DNA of 64,000 nucleotides from an uncultured Bacteroidales bacterium. GTDB taxonomy: Bacteria > Bacteroidota > Bacteroidia > Bacteroidales > UBA932. How positions within the stretch are numbered: position 1 is the first letter of the stretch; each line of letters starts with the position of its first letter. The DNA lies in contig CAMYVB010000007.1 in NCBI GenBank assembly GCA_947302175.1, forward strand, positions 1-64,000. The letters are read 5' to 3'. Both the position numbers and the translations under genes were made by a program. Below the pieces are notes generated by a model. That model was not told where the DNA came from. It saw nothing but the letters and a program-made list of their open reading frames with translations, and ran no database searches. This document shows, piece by piece, positions 1 through 6,671 of the stretch.

Positions 1-1585
1 CGTTCTGATCATTCCGGTCCTGATTCTGATCGTTTTGATCGTTGTTGTTATTCTGGTCCTGATTCTGGTCGTTCTGACCATTCTGGTTTTGATCCTGGTC
101 CTGATTCTGATCGTTCTGATCCTGGTCAGAATCGCCTCCACCGCCGCCTCCGCCCTGCTGCTGGAGCATCCTGAGGGCATAGGTGTAGTTCTCCTTGGTC
201 TCGAAGTCGCCGGGACGACGGGCAAGGGACTGCTGGTAGGCGTTCACTGCGGTTTGGTAGTCGCCTTTCTGCAGCGCCACGTTGCCAAGGTTGTGGAAGT
301 AATCGGCGCCGTACGCGCTCATGACCGCTGCATTGGCAGCGCCTTCGAGCGCTTTGGACGCGCCGTCCCAATCCTCCTGACGGTAGAGCGCCGAGGCAAG
401 GTTGTATTTCGCAGCGAGGGATGAAGTGTCTTTAATGAGAGCCTTGCGGTAACACAGTTCGGCTGCAGGGAAGTCGCCTTTGCGGAACTTTCTGTTGCCG
501 GCCCTCACGTCCTTCTTGTCCACCTGCGCCGATGCCGACAGCGGCAGAAGGACGAGCGCAATGGCGATTACGGAAAGCTTGCGGGTGTCAAAAAGGGAAC
601 GGAGGTGGCGACGGTAGCCGATAAGCAGCTCTATGACGAGCAAAATGAGCGCAGCGGCAAAGAAGTACATGAACTGCTCGTCATATTCCTCGAAAACGAC
701 AGACTTGAACTGCTCGGCCTCCATGCGGCGTATGTCCTCGATGATGGGGTTCAGACCGAACTCCTCGTTGCCGGCACGCACATAAGCGCCTCCGCCGGCG
801 GCGGCGACTTCGCGAAGGGTCTTCTCGTCGAGCTTTGTGACGACTATATTGCCCTCCTTATCCTTGAGCAGGTCCCCGTCCACGGGTATGGGCTGGCCCT
901 GGGGAGAGCCTACGCCCACGGTGTAGACTTTGCAGCCCAGCTCGGCGGCATGCTTTGCAGCCTCTACGGGATCGTCTTCGTGATTCTCGCCGTCTGTTAT
1001 GACTATTATCGCCCTGCTCTTTTCGCTCTGGGCGCTGAAACTCTTGGCCGCAAGCATGATGGCATCGCCTATGGCAGTGCCCTGGACGGGCACGGAGCCG
1101 GTGTCTATGGAGCCGAGAAACATCTTGGCGGAGACGTAGTCTGCGGTGATGGGCAGCTGGACGAAAGCCTTGCCTGCGAAAACTATAAGGCCTATACGGT
1201 CGTCGCGGAGCTTGTCGGTGAGGCGGAAGATGGCGAGCTTGGCCCTTTCGAGGCGGCTGGGAGAGTAGTCGCGGGCCAGCATGGAGTTGGAGACGTCGAG
1301 GCATATCATAATCTCGGCGCCCTTGGTCTGACGCTCGCTAAGGCGCGCACCCACCCTGGGACGCGAAAGGCCCACTGCAAGGCAGCCCAGGGCTAGCGAT
1401 AAGAGAACTATCCTCACCCAGCCCTTGGCCTTGGAGCGGCCGGGAGCGAGGGCCTCGACCATCTCGGGGTCGCCGAATTGCTCAACCCTCCTGCGCCTCA
1501 GGTGCATGGCAAAACCATACAAAACGGGCAGCAGGGGCACCAGGAATAGCAGCCAGAGATATGCGGGATGGACAAAGAATATCAT
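1..1585 (-). CDS. batB: BatB-type vWA membrane protein fused to a BatC-like TPR protein (3' end beyond the window)
   Basis: This is an open frame of 528 visible codons with no stop before the window edge. ATG at 1585 overlaps the batA stop as ATGA. Order of parts: membrane segments near residues 8-25 and 56-74; a von Willebrand A domain with MIDAS motif DVSNS at 97-101; a third membrane segment near 306-322; a fourth hydrophobic stretch at about 332-350 ending in SASAQ, which looks like a signal peptide; TPR-like helices at about 355-465; a glycine run; and an Asp/Asn/Gln tail from residue 485. In Bacteroides, BatB and BatC are usually described as neighbouring proteins of an envelope complex linked to aerotolerance. 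Here they form one polypeptide, with the old BatC signal sequence apparently internal. I checked the reading frame at three points (codon starts at 1585, 589 and 133) and it is continuous. Function is inferred from the family. Confidence 0.85.
   Translation of the reverse strand, partial: MIFFVHPAYLWLLFLVPLLPVLYGFAMHLRRRRVEQFGDPEMVEALAPGRSKAKGWVRIVLLSLALGCLAVGLSRPRVGARLSERQTKGAEIMICLDVSNSMLARDYSPSRLERAKLAIFRLTDKLRDDRIGLIVFAGKAFVQLPITADYVSAKMFLGSIDTGSVPVQGTAIGDAIMLAAKSFSAQSEKSRAIIVITDGENHEDDPVEAAKHAAELGCKVYTVGVGSPQGQPIPVDGDLLKDKEGNIVVTKLDEKTLREVAAAGGGAYVRAGNEEFGLNPIIEDIRRMEAEQFKSVVFEEYDEQFMYFFAAALILLVIELLIGYRRHLRSLFDTRKLSVIAIALVLLPLSASAQVDKKDVRAGNRKFRKGDFPAAELCYRKALIKDTSSLAAKYNLASALYRQEDWDGASKALEGAANAAVMSAYGADYFHNLGNVALQKGDYQTAVNAYQQSLARRPGDFETKENYTYALRMLQQQGGGGGGGDSDQDQNDQNQDQDQNQNGQNDQNQDQNNNNDQNDQNQDRNDQN
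2..133 (-). repeat. Low-complexity Asp/Asn/Gln-rich coding repeat
   Basis: On the minus strand this stretch encodes at least 44 residues made almost only of D, N and Q in short units such as DQNQ and NDQN, with single S, G and R. The DNA is an irregular tandem of GATCAG, AACCAG and AATCAG hexamers. It forms the C-terminal tail of the BatB/BatC fusion and continues past the window edge. Such tails are prone to slippage, so length may vary between strains. Confidence 0.9.
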
Positions 1586-2565
1586 ACCAGACGTCTTAGC
1601 AGGATTCGCGTAACGAGTTCAAGGAGAAGGCACAGGAGGGCAACGAGGCCGTAGCGGCCGAAGAGCTCCTGATAGACGGGGAAGCTGTCCACCGTGGTCT
1701 TGACCTTCTCCATCTTGGAGATTTCGCCGTAGATTTCGGCGAGCTTGGTGTTGTCGGTGGCGCGGAAATAACGGCCACCTGTCTTGGAAGCTATGCCCTT
1801 GAGCAGTTCTTCGTCGAGCTCTACAGGGATATTGCGGGTCTCTATGCCCCAGGGGGTCATGACCGGGTAGGGCGCCGTGCCGTTGGCGCCTATACCTATG
1901 GTGTAGACGCGTATGCCGTAGGTGGCTGCGATGTCGGCGGCCGTCGAGGGAGAAACTTCGCCGCAGTTGTTGACGCCGTCGGTAAGGAGTATTACTACAC
2001 GGCTCTTTGCGTCGGAGTCTATCATGCGGGCTACGGCCGTGGAGAGGCCGTTGCCTATGGCCGTGCCGTCGTCGATAAGGTCTGTAGAGACCTCCTTGAT
2101 GAGGTTGATAAGGGTAGCGCGGTCGGTGGTGAGCGGGCACTGGGTGAAGCTTTCGCCGGCAAAAACCACTATGCCTATGCGGTCGGCGGGGCGGTCGGCG
2201 ACGAATTCGATGGCTATGTCCTTGGCGGCGCTGATGCGGTCGGGCTTGAAGTCACGGGCGAGCATGGAGGTCGAGACGTCCATGGCTATGACTATGTCTA
2301 TGCCTTCGGTGTCTATTTTTTCGACCTGCGAGGAGGAGCGGGGACGCGCTATGCAGACGACTATGAGCACGAGGGCGGCGAGCCTGAGGACAAAAGGCGT
2401 GTGCCGCAGGACCGCCATGATGCCGGGGCGCTCGACTGTCCAGGGGGCGGAGGTGGAGACTCTGAGGTGGGGCCTGCGGCCGGCGAGTTCCTGCCAGAGG
2501 TAGTGGAGGAGCATCGCAGCGGGGACGGCCAGCAGCCAGAGAAGTTTCGGATACTCAAAGAACAT
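1582..2565 (-). CDS. batA: BatA-type vWA domain membrane protein
   Basis: A 327-residue protein of the Bacteroidota Bat operon. Residues 6-24 and 54-73 are hydrophobic, followed by a von Willebrand A domain whose MIDAS motif DVSTS lies at 96-100. A C-terminal membrane segment lies near 305-322. That arrangement places the vWA domain outside the cytoplasmic membrane between two anchors, as in known BatA proteins. The ATG at 2565 shares one base with the upstream stop (TGATG). A GTG one codon earlier (2568) is possible, but MFFEYPKLLWLL is the typical BatA opening. Downstream it overlaps batB by ATGA, so translation is probably coupled. Proposed role: assembly or maintenance of an envelope complex with BatB, BatC and MoxR; the exact biochemical function is not established. 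Confidence 0.9.
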   Translation of the reverse strand: MFFEYPKLLWLLAVPAAMLLHYLWQELAGRRPHLRVSTSAPWTVERPGIMAVLRHTPFVLRLAALVLIVVCIARPRSSSQVEKIDTEGIDIVIAMDVSTSMLARDFKPDRISAAKDIAIEFVADRPADRIGIVVFAGESFTQCPLTTDRATLINLIKEVSTDLIDDGTAIGNGLSTAVARMIDSDAKSRVVILLTDGVNNCGEVSPSTAADIAATYGIRVYTIGIGANGTAPYPVMTPWGIETRNIPVELDEELLKGIASKTGGRYFRATDNTKLAEIYGEISKMEKVKTTVDSFPVYQELFGRYGLVALLCLLLELVTRILLRRLV

Positions 2566-3719
2566 CACTCGCCCTCCACGTTTTTGTTGTTAAGCTCGCG
2601 CACCTCAGGCCGGCAGCTTTCCTTCACTCCCTGAGAATGGTCGCTCAGGAAACTGCCGGCCTTCGACCTGCCCTGCTCAGCATCAACTTCCTCCTTGTCG
2701 CTTCCTTTCACGTCATCCGCGGCCGGGGAGGGGGTATTCTCGATGGTGGAGGTGACGAAACGGACGGCGCCGGGGATGGCGCGGGCGTTGTCGTCGTCGG
2801 AGGCGGTGTAGCGGGCGAATTTGACGAAGTCGGAGAGCTCGAAGATGCTCTTTGTTTCGGCAAGGATGTCAGCGGGGATGGCAGGGTCGCCGTCGAGGGC
2901 GGCGAATATTTCGGCCGTGGTCATTTCCTCGGCATTGACGTCGAAACGGCTCTCGATATAGGTGCGCAGGGTGTCGGTGATGCCCGAGTACATAGTTTTC
3001 TGCTGCTCGGGAGCCCAGTATTTGCTGCCACGGTATTTCTCAAGGCCGCGAAGGGCCACGATGTAGGCAGGCTCATCAGGGCGTCCGGCAGAATTGTCCT
3101 TGCGGCGGGAATTGATGATAAGGCACACTGTCAGCGCTATTATGAGCGCGAGGAACCAGCCTCCCAGGACCCAGGGGATGATTTCCTGTACTGTCACGGG
3201 ATAGCGTATCTGGCCCTTGATATCGCGGATGACGAAATTGGCCGTGTCAATCTGTATGGGCCTTACGTCGAGCGCCTGGGGCGAGAACCAGAGGGTGTCC
3301 ACAAGAATGGAGTCGCCCGCAGGGAGCGTCCTTTGTACGCCGAGCGCCGGGAGCACCATGGGGACGTCCACGAAAGGCGCAATGACAACCGACATCTCGA
3401 TGTCGACGGGGGTATTTACCGACAGGGTATCAATGCTTTTTTTCTTTGATTTGCGCATCTCCTTGACGCCGAGGGAGTCCACGCGCCAGGGGCTGAGGAC
3501 TGCGACGCCGTCCATCAGGCCTTTCGAAAGGTCGGGAAGGAGGTAGGATGCGCCCTCGGGCGAGCCTTCTATGCGAAAGCCGTAGCGGAACTGGTCGCCG
3601 ACGGTGATGCTGTCGGTTTGGGCGAGGGGCCTGAGGAAGGTTTCTCCTGCGAAACCATCCTGCGACCATGCCTGCAACGAAAACAGCAGCGAGATAATGA
3701 CTAAACTGTATCTTTTCAT
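2565..3719 (-). CDS. Bat-operon membrane protein with large exported domain
   Basis: A 384-residue protein between the DUF58 gene and batA, the position of an uncharacterised gene in many Bacteroidota Bat operons. Residues 1-19 form a signal peptide (cleavage likely after AWS). Residues 20-180 are a beta-rich extracytoplasmic region, and a single membrane helix lies at 181-203, followed by SRRK and a 180-residue cytoplasmic part rich in acidic and helical sequence. The last 60 residues look disordered. The layout resembles proteins annotated as DUF4381 or BatD-like, but I cannot assign a family with certainty. Nine bases separate it from the DUF58 gene and it overlaps batA, so it belongs to the same transcript. 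Confidence 0.75.
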   Translation of the reverse strand: MKRYSLVIISLLFSLQAWSQDGFAGETFLRPLAQTDSITVGDQFRYGFRIEGSPEGASYLLPDLSKGLMDGVAVLSPWRVDSLGVKEMRKSKKKSIDTLSVNTPVDIEMSVVIAPFVDVPMVLPALGVQRTLPAGDSILVDTLWFSPQALDVRPIQIDTANFVIRDIKGQIRYPVTVQEIIPWVLGGWFLALIIALTVCLIINSRRKDNSAGRPDEPAYIVALRGLEKYRGSKYWAPEQQKTMYSGITDTLRTYIESRFDVNAEEMTTAEIFAALDGDPAIPADILAETKSIFELSDFVKFARYTASDDDNARAIPGAVRFVTSTIENTPSPAADDVKGSDKEEVDAEQGRSKAGSFLSDHSQGVKESCRPEVRELNNKNVEGE

Positions 3720-3728
3720 ATGCAGGGG

Positions 3729-4622
3729 CTATTTGCGCTGGAAGAGGGCCATGAGGGCCTTGACATAATCGCCGTCGGTGGAGACTGATACGCTGTCTAT
3801 GCGGTAGCGGTTGAAAAGCTGGCGGGAGGCTTCCTCCACTGAGCGGAACCACGCTGCGTAGGACTCGCGGACGCGCCTCGACGAAGTATTGACCCAGGCG
3901 GGGGCGAGCGTCTCGGCGTCCTTGATGTGGACAAGGCCCACGTCGGGAAGCTCCCTTTCGCGGGGATCCTCCACGCGTATGACTGAAATCTCGTGGCGGC
4001 CGGCGGCGACCTTGAGGGCGTCCTCATAGCGGGGAGAACCGCCCGCATCCACGTCGAGCATGTCGCTCAGCAGGAACGCGGTGCACTTCTTCTTGAGAGC
4101 ATTGGTGAGGAACTTGAGGGCCCCGCCTATGTCGGTGCCCGTGCCTGCAGGCTCGAGGTCTATGATTTCGCGAATGATGCGCAGCAGGTGGCTGCGGCCC
4201 TTGCCCGGAGGGATGAACTTTTCCACGCGGTCGCTGAAAAAGAGGGCGCCGACCTTGTCGTTGTTGAGAAGGGCGCTGAAGGATAGGACGGCGGCTATTT
4301 CGGCGATGAGGTCGCGCTTGGTGCGCACCCTGGTGCCGAAAAGGCCTGAGCGGCTCACGTCGATGAGCAGGACTACCGTCAGCTCGCGCTCCTCTTCAAA
4401 GACCTTGACATAGGGGGAAGAGAGGCGCGCAGTGACGTTCCAGTCCATGTTGCGCACGTCGTCGCCCCACTGGTACTCGCGCACTTCGCTGAAGGCCATG
4501 CCGCGGCCCTTGAAGGCGGAATGGTACTCGCCCGCAAAGACCTGGTGGCTCAGGGCCCTGGTCTTGATCTCAATCTTGCGTACCTTTTTCAGCAGGTCTG
4601 CCGCTGAGTTGCTTGTCTGCAT
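3729..4622 (-). CDS. DUF58 domain protein of the MoxR/Bat operon
   Basis: A 297-residue soluble protein. The DUF58 signature is clear: FSEVREYQWGDDVRNMDWNV at 44-63, followed by a vWA-like fold with DVSRS at 88-92 in the MIDAS position. DUF58 proteins are nearly always encoded with MoxR ATPases and vWA membrane proteins; they are thought to act as adaptors or substrates in MoxR chaperone systems. Its ATG at 4622 overlaps the moxR stop by one base (TAATG), which implies coupled translation. No signal peptide is visible, so it is cytoplasmic. Family assignment is firm; function is by association. Confidence 0.9.
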   Translation of the reverse strand: MQTSNSAADLLKKVRKIEIKTRALSHQVFAGEYHSAFKGRGMAFSEVREYQWGDDVRNMDWNVTARLSSPYVKVFEEERELTVVLLIDVSRSGLFGTRVRTKRDLIAEIAAVLSFSALLNNDKVGALFFSDRVEKFIPPGKGRSHLLRIIREIIDLEPAGTGTDIGGALKFLTNALKKKCTAFLLSDMLDVDAGGSPRYEDALKVAAGRHEISVIRVEDPRERELPDVGLVHIKDAETLAPAWVNTSSRRVRESYAAWFRSVEEASRQLFNRYRIDSVSVSTDGDYVKALMALFQRK

Positions 4623-5614
4623 TAGGGAACGATGACGGCGTTGATGACTTTGGAGATGATTTCCTCGGTGGTGACGTTCTCGGCCTCGGCTTCATAGCTC
4701 AGGCCTATGCGGTGGCGCATCACTTCGTTGCAGACGGCGCGCACGTCCTCGGGGATCACGTAGCCGCGGCGCTTGATGAAAGCGTAGGCCTTGGAGGCGA
4801 GGCTGAGCGATATGCTGGCGCGGGGGGAGGCACCGTAGGAAATGAGGTCCTTGAGGCTGCCGAGACCGTATTCTTCGGGAGTGCGGGTGGCGTAGACTAT
4901 GTCCACGATGTAGCGCTCTATCTTCTCGTCCATATAGACGTCGCGGACGACGCTGCGGGCGCGCACTATGTCCTCGGGGCTAACGACCGCCCGGGCCTTG
5001 GGGAAGCTGCCGGCGTTGTTCATGCGCACGATGAGCCTTTCCTCCTCCTTTTTGGGGTAGTCGACCACGACCTTGAGCATGAAACGGTCCACCTGGGCTT
5101 CGGGGAGCGGATAGGTGCCTTCCTGCTCGATGGGGTTCTGCGTGGCCATGACGAGGAAGGGGTCGGGAAGGGCGAAAGTGCTGTCGCCGATGGTGACCTG
5201 CTTTTCCTGCATGGCTTCGAGGAGGGCGGACTGGACCTTCGCGGGGGAACGGTTGATTTCGTCGGCGAGGACGAAGTTGGCGAAGACGGGGCCCTTGCGC
5301 ACTTCGAAGCTCTCCTTCTTCTGGGAGTAGATCATGGTGCCGATTACGTCGGCGGGAAGGAGGTCGGGGGTGAACTGGATGCGGTTGAACTTGCCGCCCA
5401 CAGACTGGGCCAATGTGTTGATTGCAAGGGTCTTGGCAAGACCGGGGACGCCTTCGAGAAGGATGTGGCCGCCGGCGAGGAGGCCGATTAGCAGATTCTC
5501 GACGAGATGCTTCTGGCCGACGATGACCTTGCCCATTTCGAGGGTGAGGAGGTCGGTGAAGGCGCTTTCCCGCTGGATGCGGTCGTTCAGGTCCTTGATG
5601 TTGATGTTTTCCAT
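4622..5614 (-). CDS. moxR: MoxR-family AAA+ ATPase
   Basis: A 330-residue AAA+ ATPase. The Walker A loop is GVPGLAKT at 55-62, the usual MoxR variant, and Walker B is VLADEIN at 115-121, directly followed by the MoxR signature RSPAKVQSALLEAMQE. MoxR ATPases act as chaperones that assemble metal- or vWA-containing complexes. It is the first gene of the minus-strand Bat operon and probably powers the system formed by the next four genes. The start at 5614 faces truA across only 22 bases. No clear TAnnTTTG box is visible for this strand in that gap, so its promoter may lie inside truA. Confidence 0.95.
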   Translation of the reverse strand: MENINIKDLNDRIQRESAFTDLLTLEMGKVIVGQKHLVENLLIGLLAGGHILLEGVPGLAKTLAINTLAQSVGGKFNRIQFTPDLLPADVIGTMIYSQKKESFEVRKGPVFANFVLADEINRSPAKVQSALLEAMQEKQVTIGDSTFALPDPFLVMATQNPIEQEGTYPLPEAQVDRFMLKVVVDYPKKEEERLIVRMNNAGSFPKARAVVSPEDIVRARSVVRDVYMDEKIERYIVDIVYATRTPEEYGLGSLKDLISYGASPRASISLSLASKAYAFIKRRGYVIPEDVRAVCNEVMRHRIGLSYEAEAENVTTEEIISKVINAVIVP

Positions 5615-5630
5615 TTATGTTTTAATTTTG
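5600..5630 (+). promoter_or_regulatory. truA promoter with leaderless-type spacing
   Basis: TTG at 5601-5603 (a -33 box) is separated by 19 bases from TAATTTTG at 5623-5630, a full match to the Bacteroidota TAnnTTTG -7 box. The truA ATG begins only 6 bases after the box, so transcription would start at or within a few bases of the start codon. The -33 element lies inside the first codons of moxR on the other strand. Confidence 0.65.
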
Positions 5631-5636
5631 CATTCG

Positions 5637-6611
5637 ATGCGTTATTTCATTTCTCTTTCATACGACGGCTCCGCTTTTTGCGGCTGGCAGAGCCAGAAGG
5701 CCGGCGGCGCTTCGGCTGAGGCGCTTTCAGGCGCAGCTGAGGCGGTCGCGACTGTCCAGGAGAGCCTCGAAAGGGCGCTTGGCACCCTGCTGCGCTCTCC
5801 CGTCTCCGTTGTCGGGGCGGGGCGCACCGATACGGCTGTCAACGCCATCGGCTACGTCGCCCATTTCGACTTCGAGGGGCCGCTTGACGCGCACGCGCTT
5901 TGTTACAAATTGAATGCCATCCTGCCGAGGCAGGTGGTGGTGCACAGCGTCGCTCCGGCGCCCGTTTCCGAGCGTTTTCCAGGCGAGACGGGCGCACCCG
6001 GGCCAGCGCATGCGCGCTTCAGCGCGTCACAGCGCAAATATACATATTTTCTGCACAGCTTGAAAGACCCCTTTGTCGAGAAATACTCATTGCGCTATCC
6101 GTTTGAGCTTGACATAGACGCGATGAATGCGGCGGCCTCCCTGATGGTCGGGACCCACGACTTTTCATGCTTCCAGAAGAAGGGGTCGGATGTGAAGAGC
6201 CCGGTATGCACGGTGCGCGAGGCTTTCTGGGCCCCGTACTCCCCCGCCCACGTTTCGCTCCTCGGCTTCGGAGACGCTTCATTTTTGCAAGTGGCTGATT
6301 GGCGGAGAAACGCTTCGCCGACAGGCTCCACACTTTGCGTTTCGGAGCCAACAGCCACTTGCAACATTGGCCCCTCGTGGCGGTATTTGTATTTCAGGAT
6401 TTCGGCCGACAGGTTCCTTCGGAACATGGTTCGCGCGACTGTGGGGACGCTGCTCGAGGTCGGCAGGGGCAAGCGCAGCGTCGATGACTTCGCCCGCCTC
6501 ATACTTCCCGCCGGCTCATCAGAGCTGCCTGACGGCGACCTGCGCTCGCTCGCAGGCGAATCAGTCCCCGGCCACGCGCTGTTCTTCTGCGGCGCGCAGT
6601 ACGACGTCTAA
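5637..6611 (+). CDS. truA: tRNA pseudouridine synthase A carrying a palindromic-element insertion
   Basis: A 324-residue protein starting MRYFISLSYDG at ATG 5637. It converts uridine to pseudouridine at positions 38-40 of the tRNA anticodon arm. The catalytic aspartate is D65 in GRTDTAVNA. The RNA-binding and C-terminal blocks are present (RKYTYFL, CFQKKGSD, RFLRNMVRATVGTLLEVGRG). Compared with ordinary TruA it has extra loops: about 17 residues rich in Ala/Glu/Gly at 21-38, about 9 residues near 122-130, and a large insertion at about 200-247. Residues 217-243 of that insertion are encoded by the 80-bp palindromic element. The insertion lies between the CTVREAFW strand and the YLYFRISADRF strand, a surface loop in the family fold, so activity is probably kept. 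Longer upstream reading of this frame (to 5334) is antisense to moxR and is not used. Confidence 0.92.
   Translation: MRYFISLSYDGSAFCGWQSQKAGGASAEALSGAAEAVATVQESLERALGTLLRSPVSVVGAGRTDTAVNAIGYVAHFDFEGPLDAHALCYKLNAILPRQVVVHSVAPAPVSERFPGETGAPGPAHARFSASQRKYTYFLHSLKDPFVEKYSLRYPFELDIDAMNAAASLMVGTHDFSCFQKKGSDVKSPVCTVREAFWAPYSPAHVSLLGFGDASFLQVADWRRNASPTGSTLCVSEPTATCNIGPSWRYLYFRISADRFLRNMVRATVGTLLEVGRGKRSVDDFARLILPAGSSELPDGDLRSLAGESVPGHALFFCGAQYDV
6285..6364 (+). repeat. Palindromic element copy 1 (inside truA)
   Basis: An 80-bp element with perfect 13-bp terminal inverted repeats, TTGCAAGTGGCTG at 6285-6297 and CAGCCACTTGCAA at 6352-6364. Its 76-bp core (6287-6362) is base-for-base the reverse complement of 10251-10326. 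Inside lie two further inverted repeats: GGCG/CGCC at 6301-6304 and 6316-6319, and GGCTCC/GGAGCC at 6324-6329 and 6344-6349. The element is translated in frame within truA as 27 residues beginning LQVA and ending ATCN. It carries no gene of its own, so any movement would need functions supplied elsewhere. Confidence 0.93.
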
Positions 6612-6671
6612 CGTGGGTGGAGAGAAGGCTCTCAGTTTGCAAAGCTGCCTGACTTCGGCGCGCGGGGAGGT

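Noticed and set aside
35..424. A plus-strand open frame encoding a very hydrophobic Ile/Val/Leu protein at the window start
   Set aside because: It is the exact antisense of the Asp/Asn/Gln repeat of the BatB/BatC gene, whose complement reads as hydrophobic codons. There is no promoter and the rest of the frame has no domain.
605..1396. Long plus-strand open frame antisense to batB
   Set aside because: The minus strand encodes a complete vWA domain with MIDAS motif here. The antisense frame is open only because G/C-ending codons avoid stops on the opposite strand.
6285..6364. Palindromic element as a transcription terminator or CRISPR repeat
   Set aside because: There is no T run after the stem, the copies lie inside open genes and they are not tandemly spaced with spacers.
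6299..6487. Short open frames sharing MAEKRFADRLHTLRFGANSH near both palindromic elements
   Set aside because: They are alternative-frame readings of the element itself, not a protein it encodes. They lack a promoter and end in host sequence.
6620..6633. GAGAG/CTCTC hairpin between truA and recJ as a terminator
   Set aside because: The stem is only 5 bp and no T run follows on either strand.
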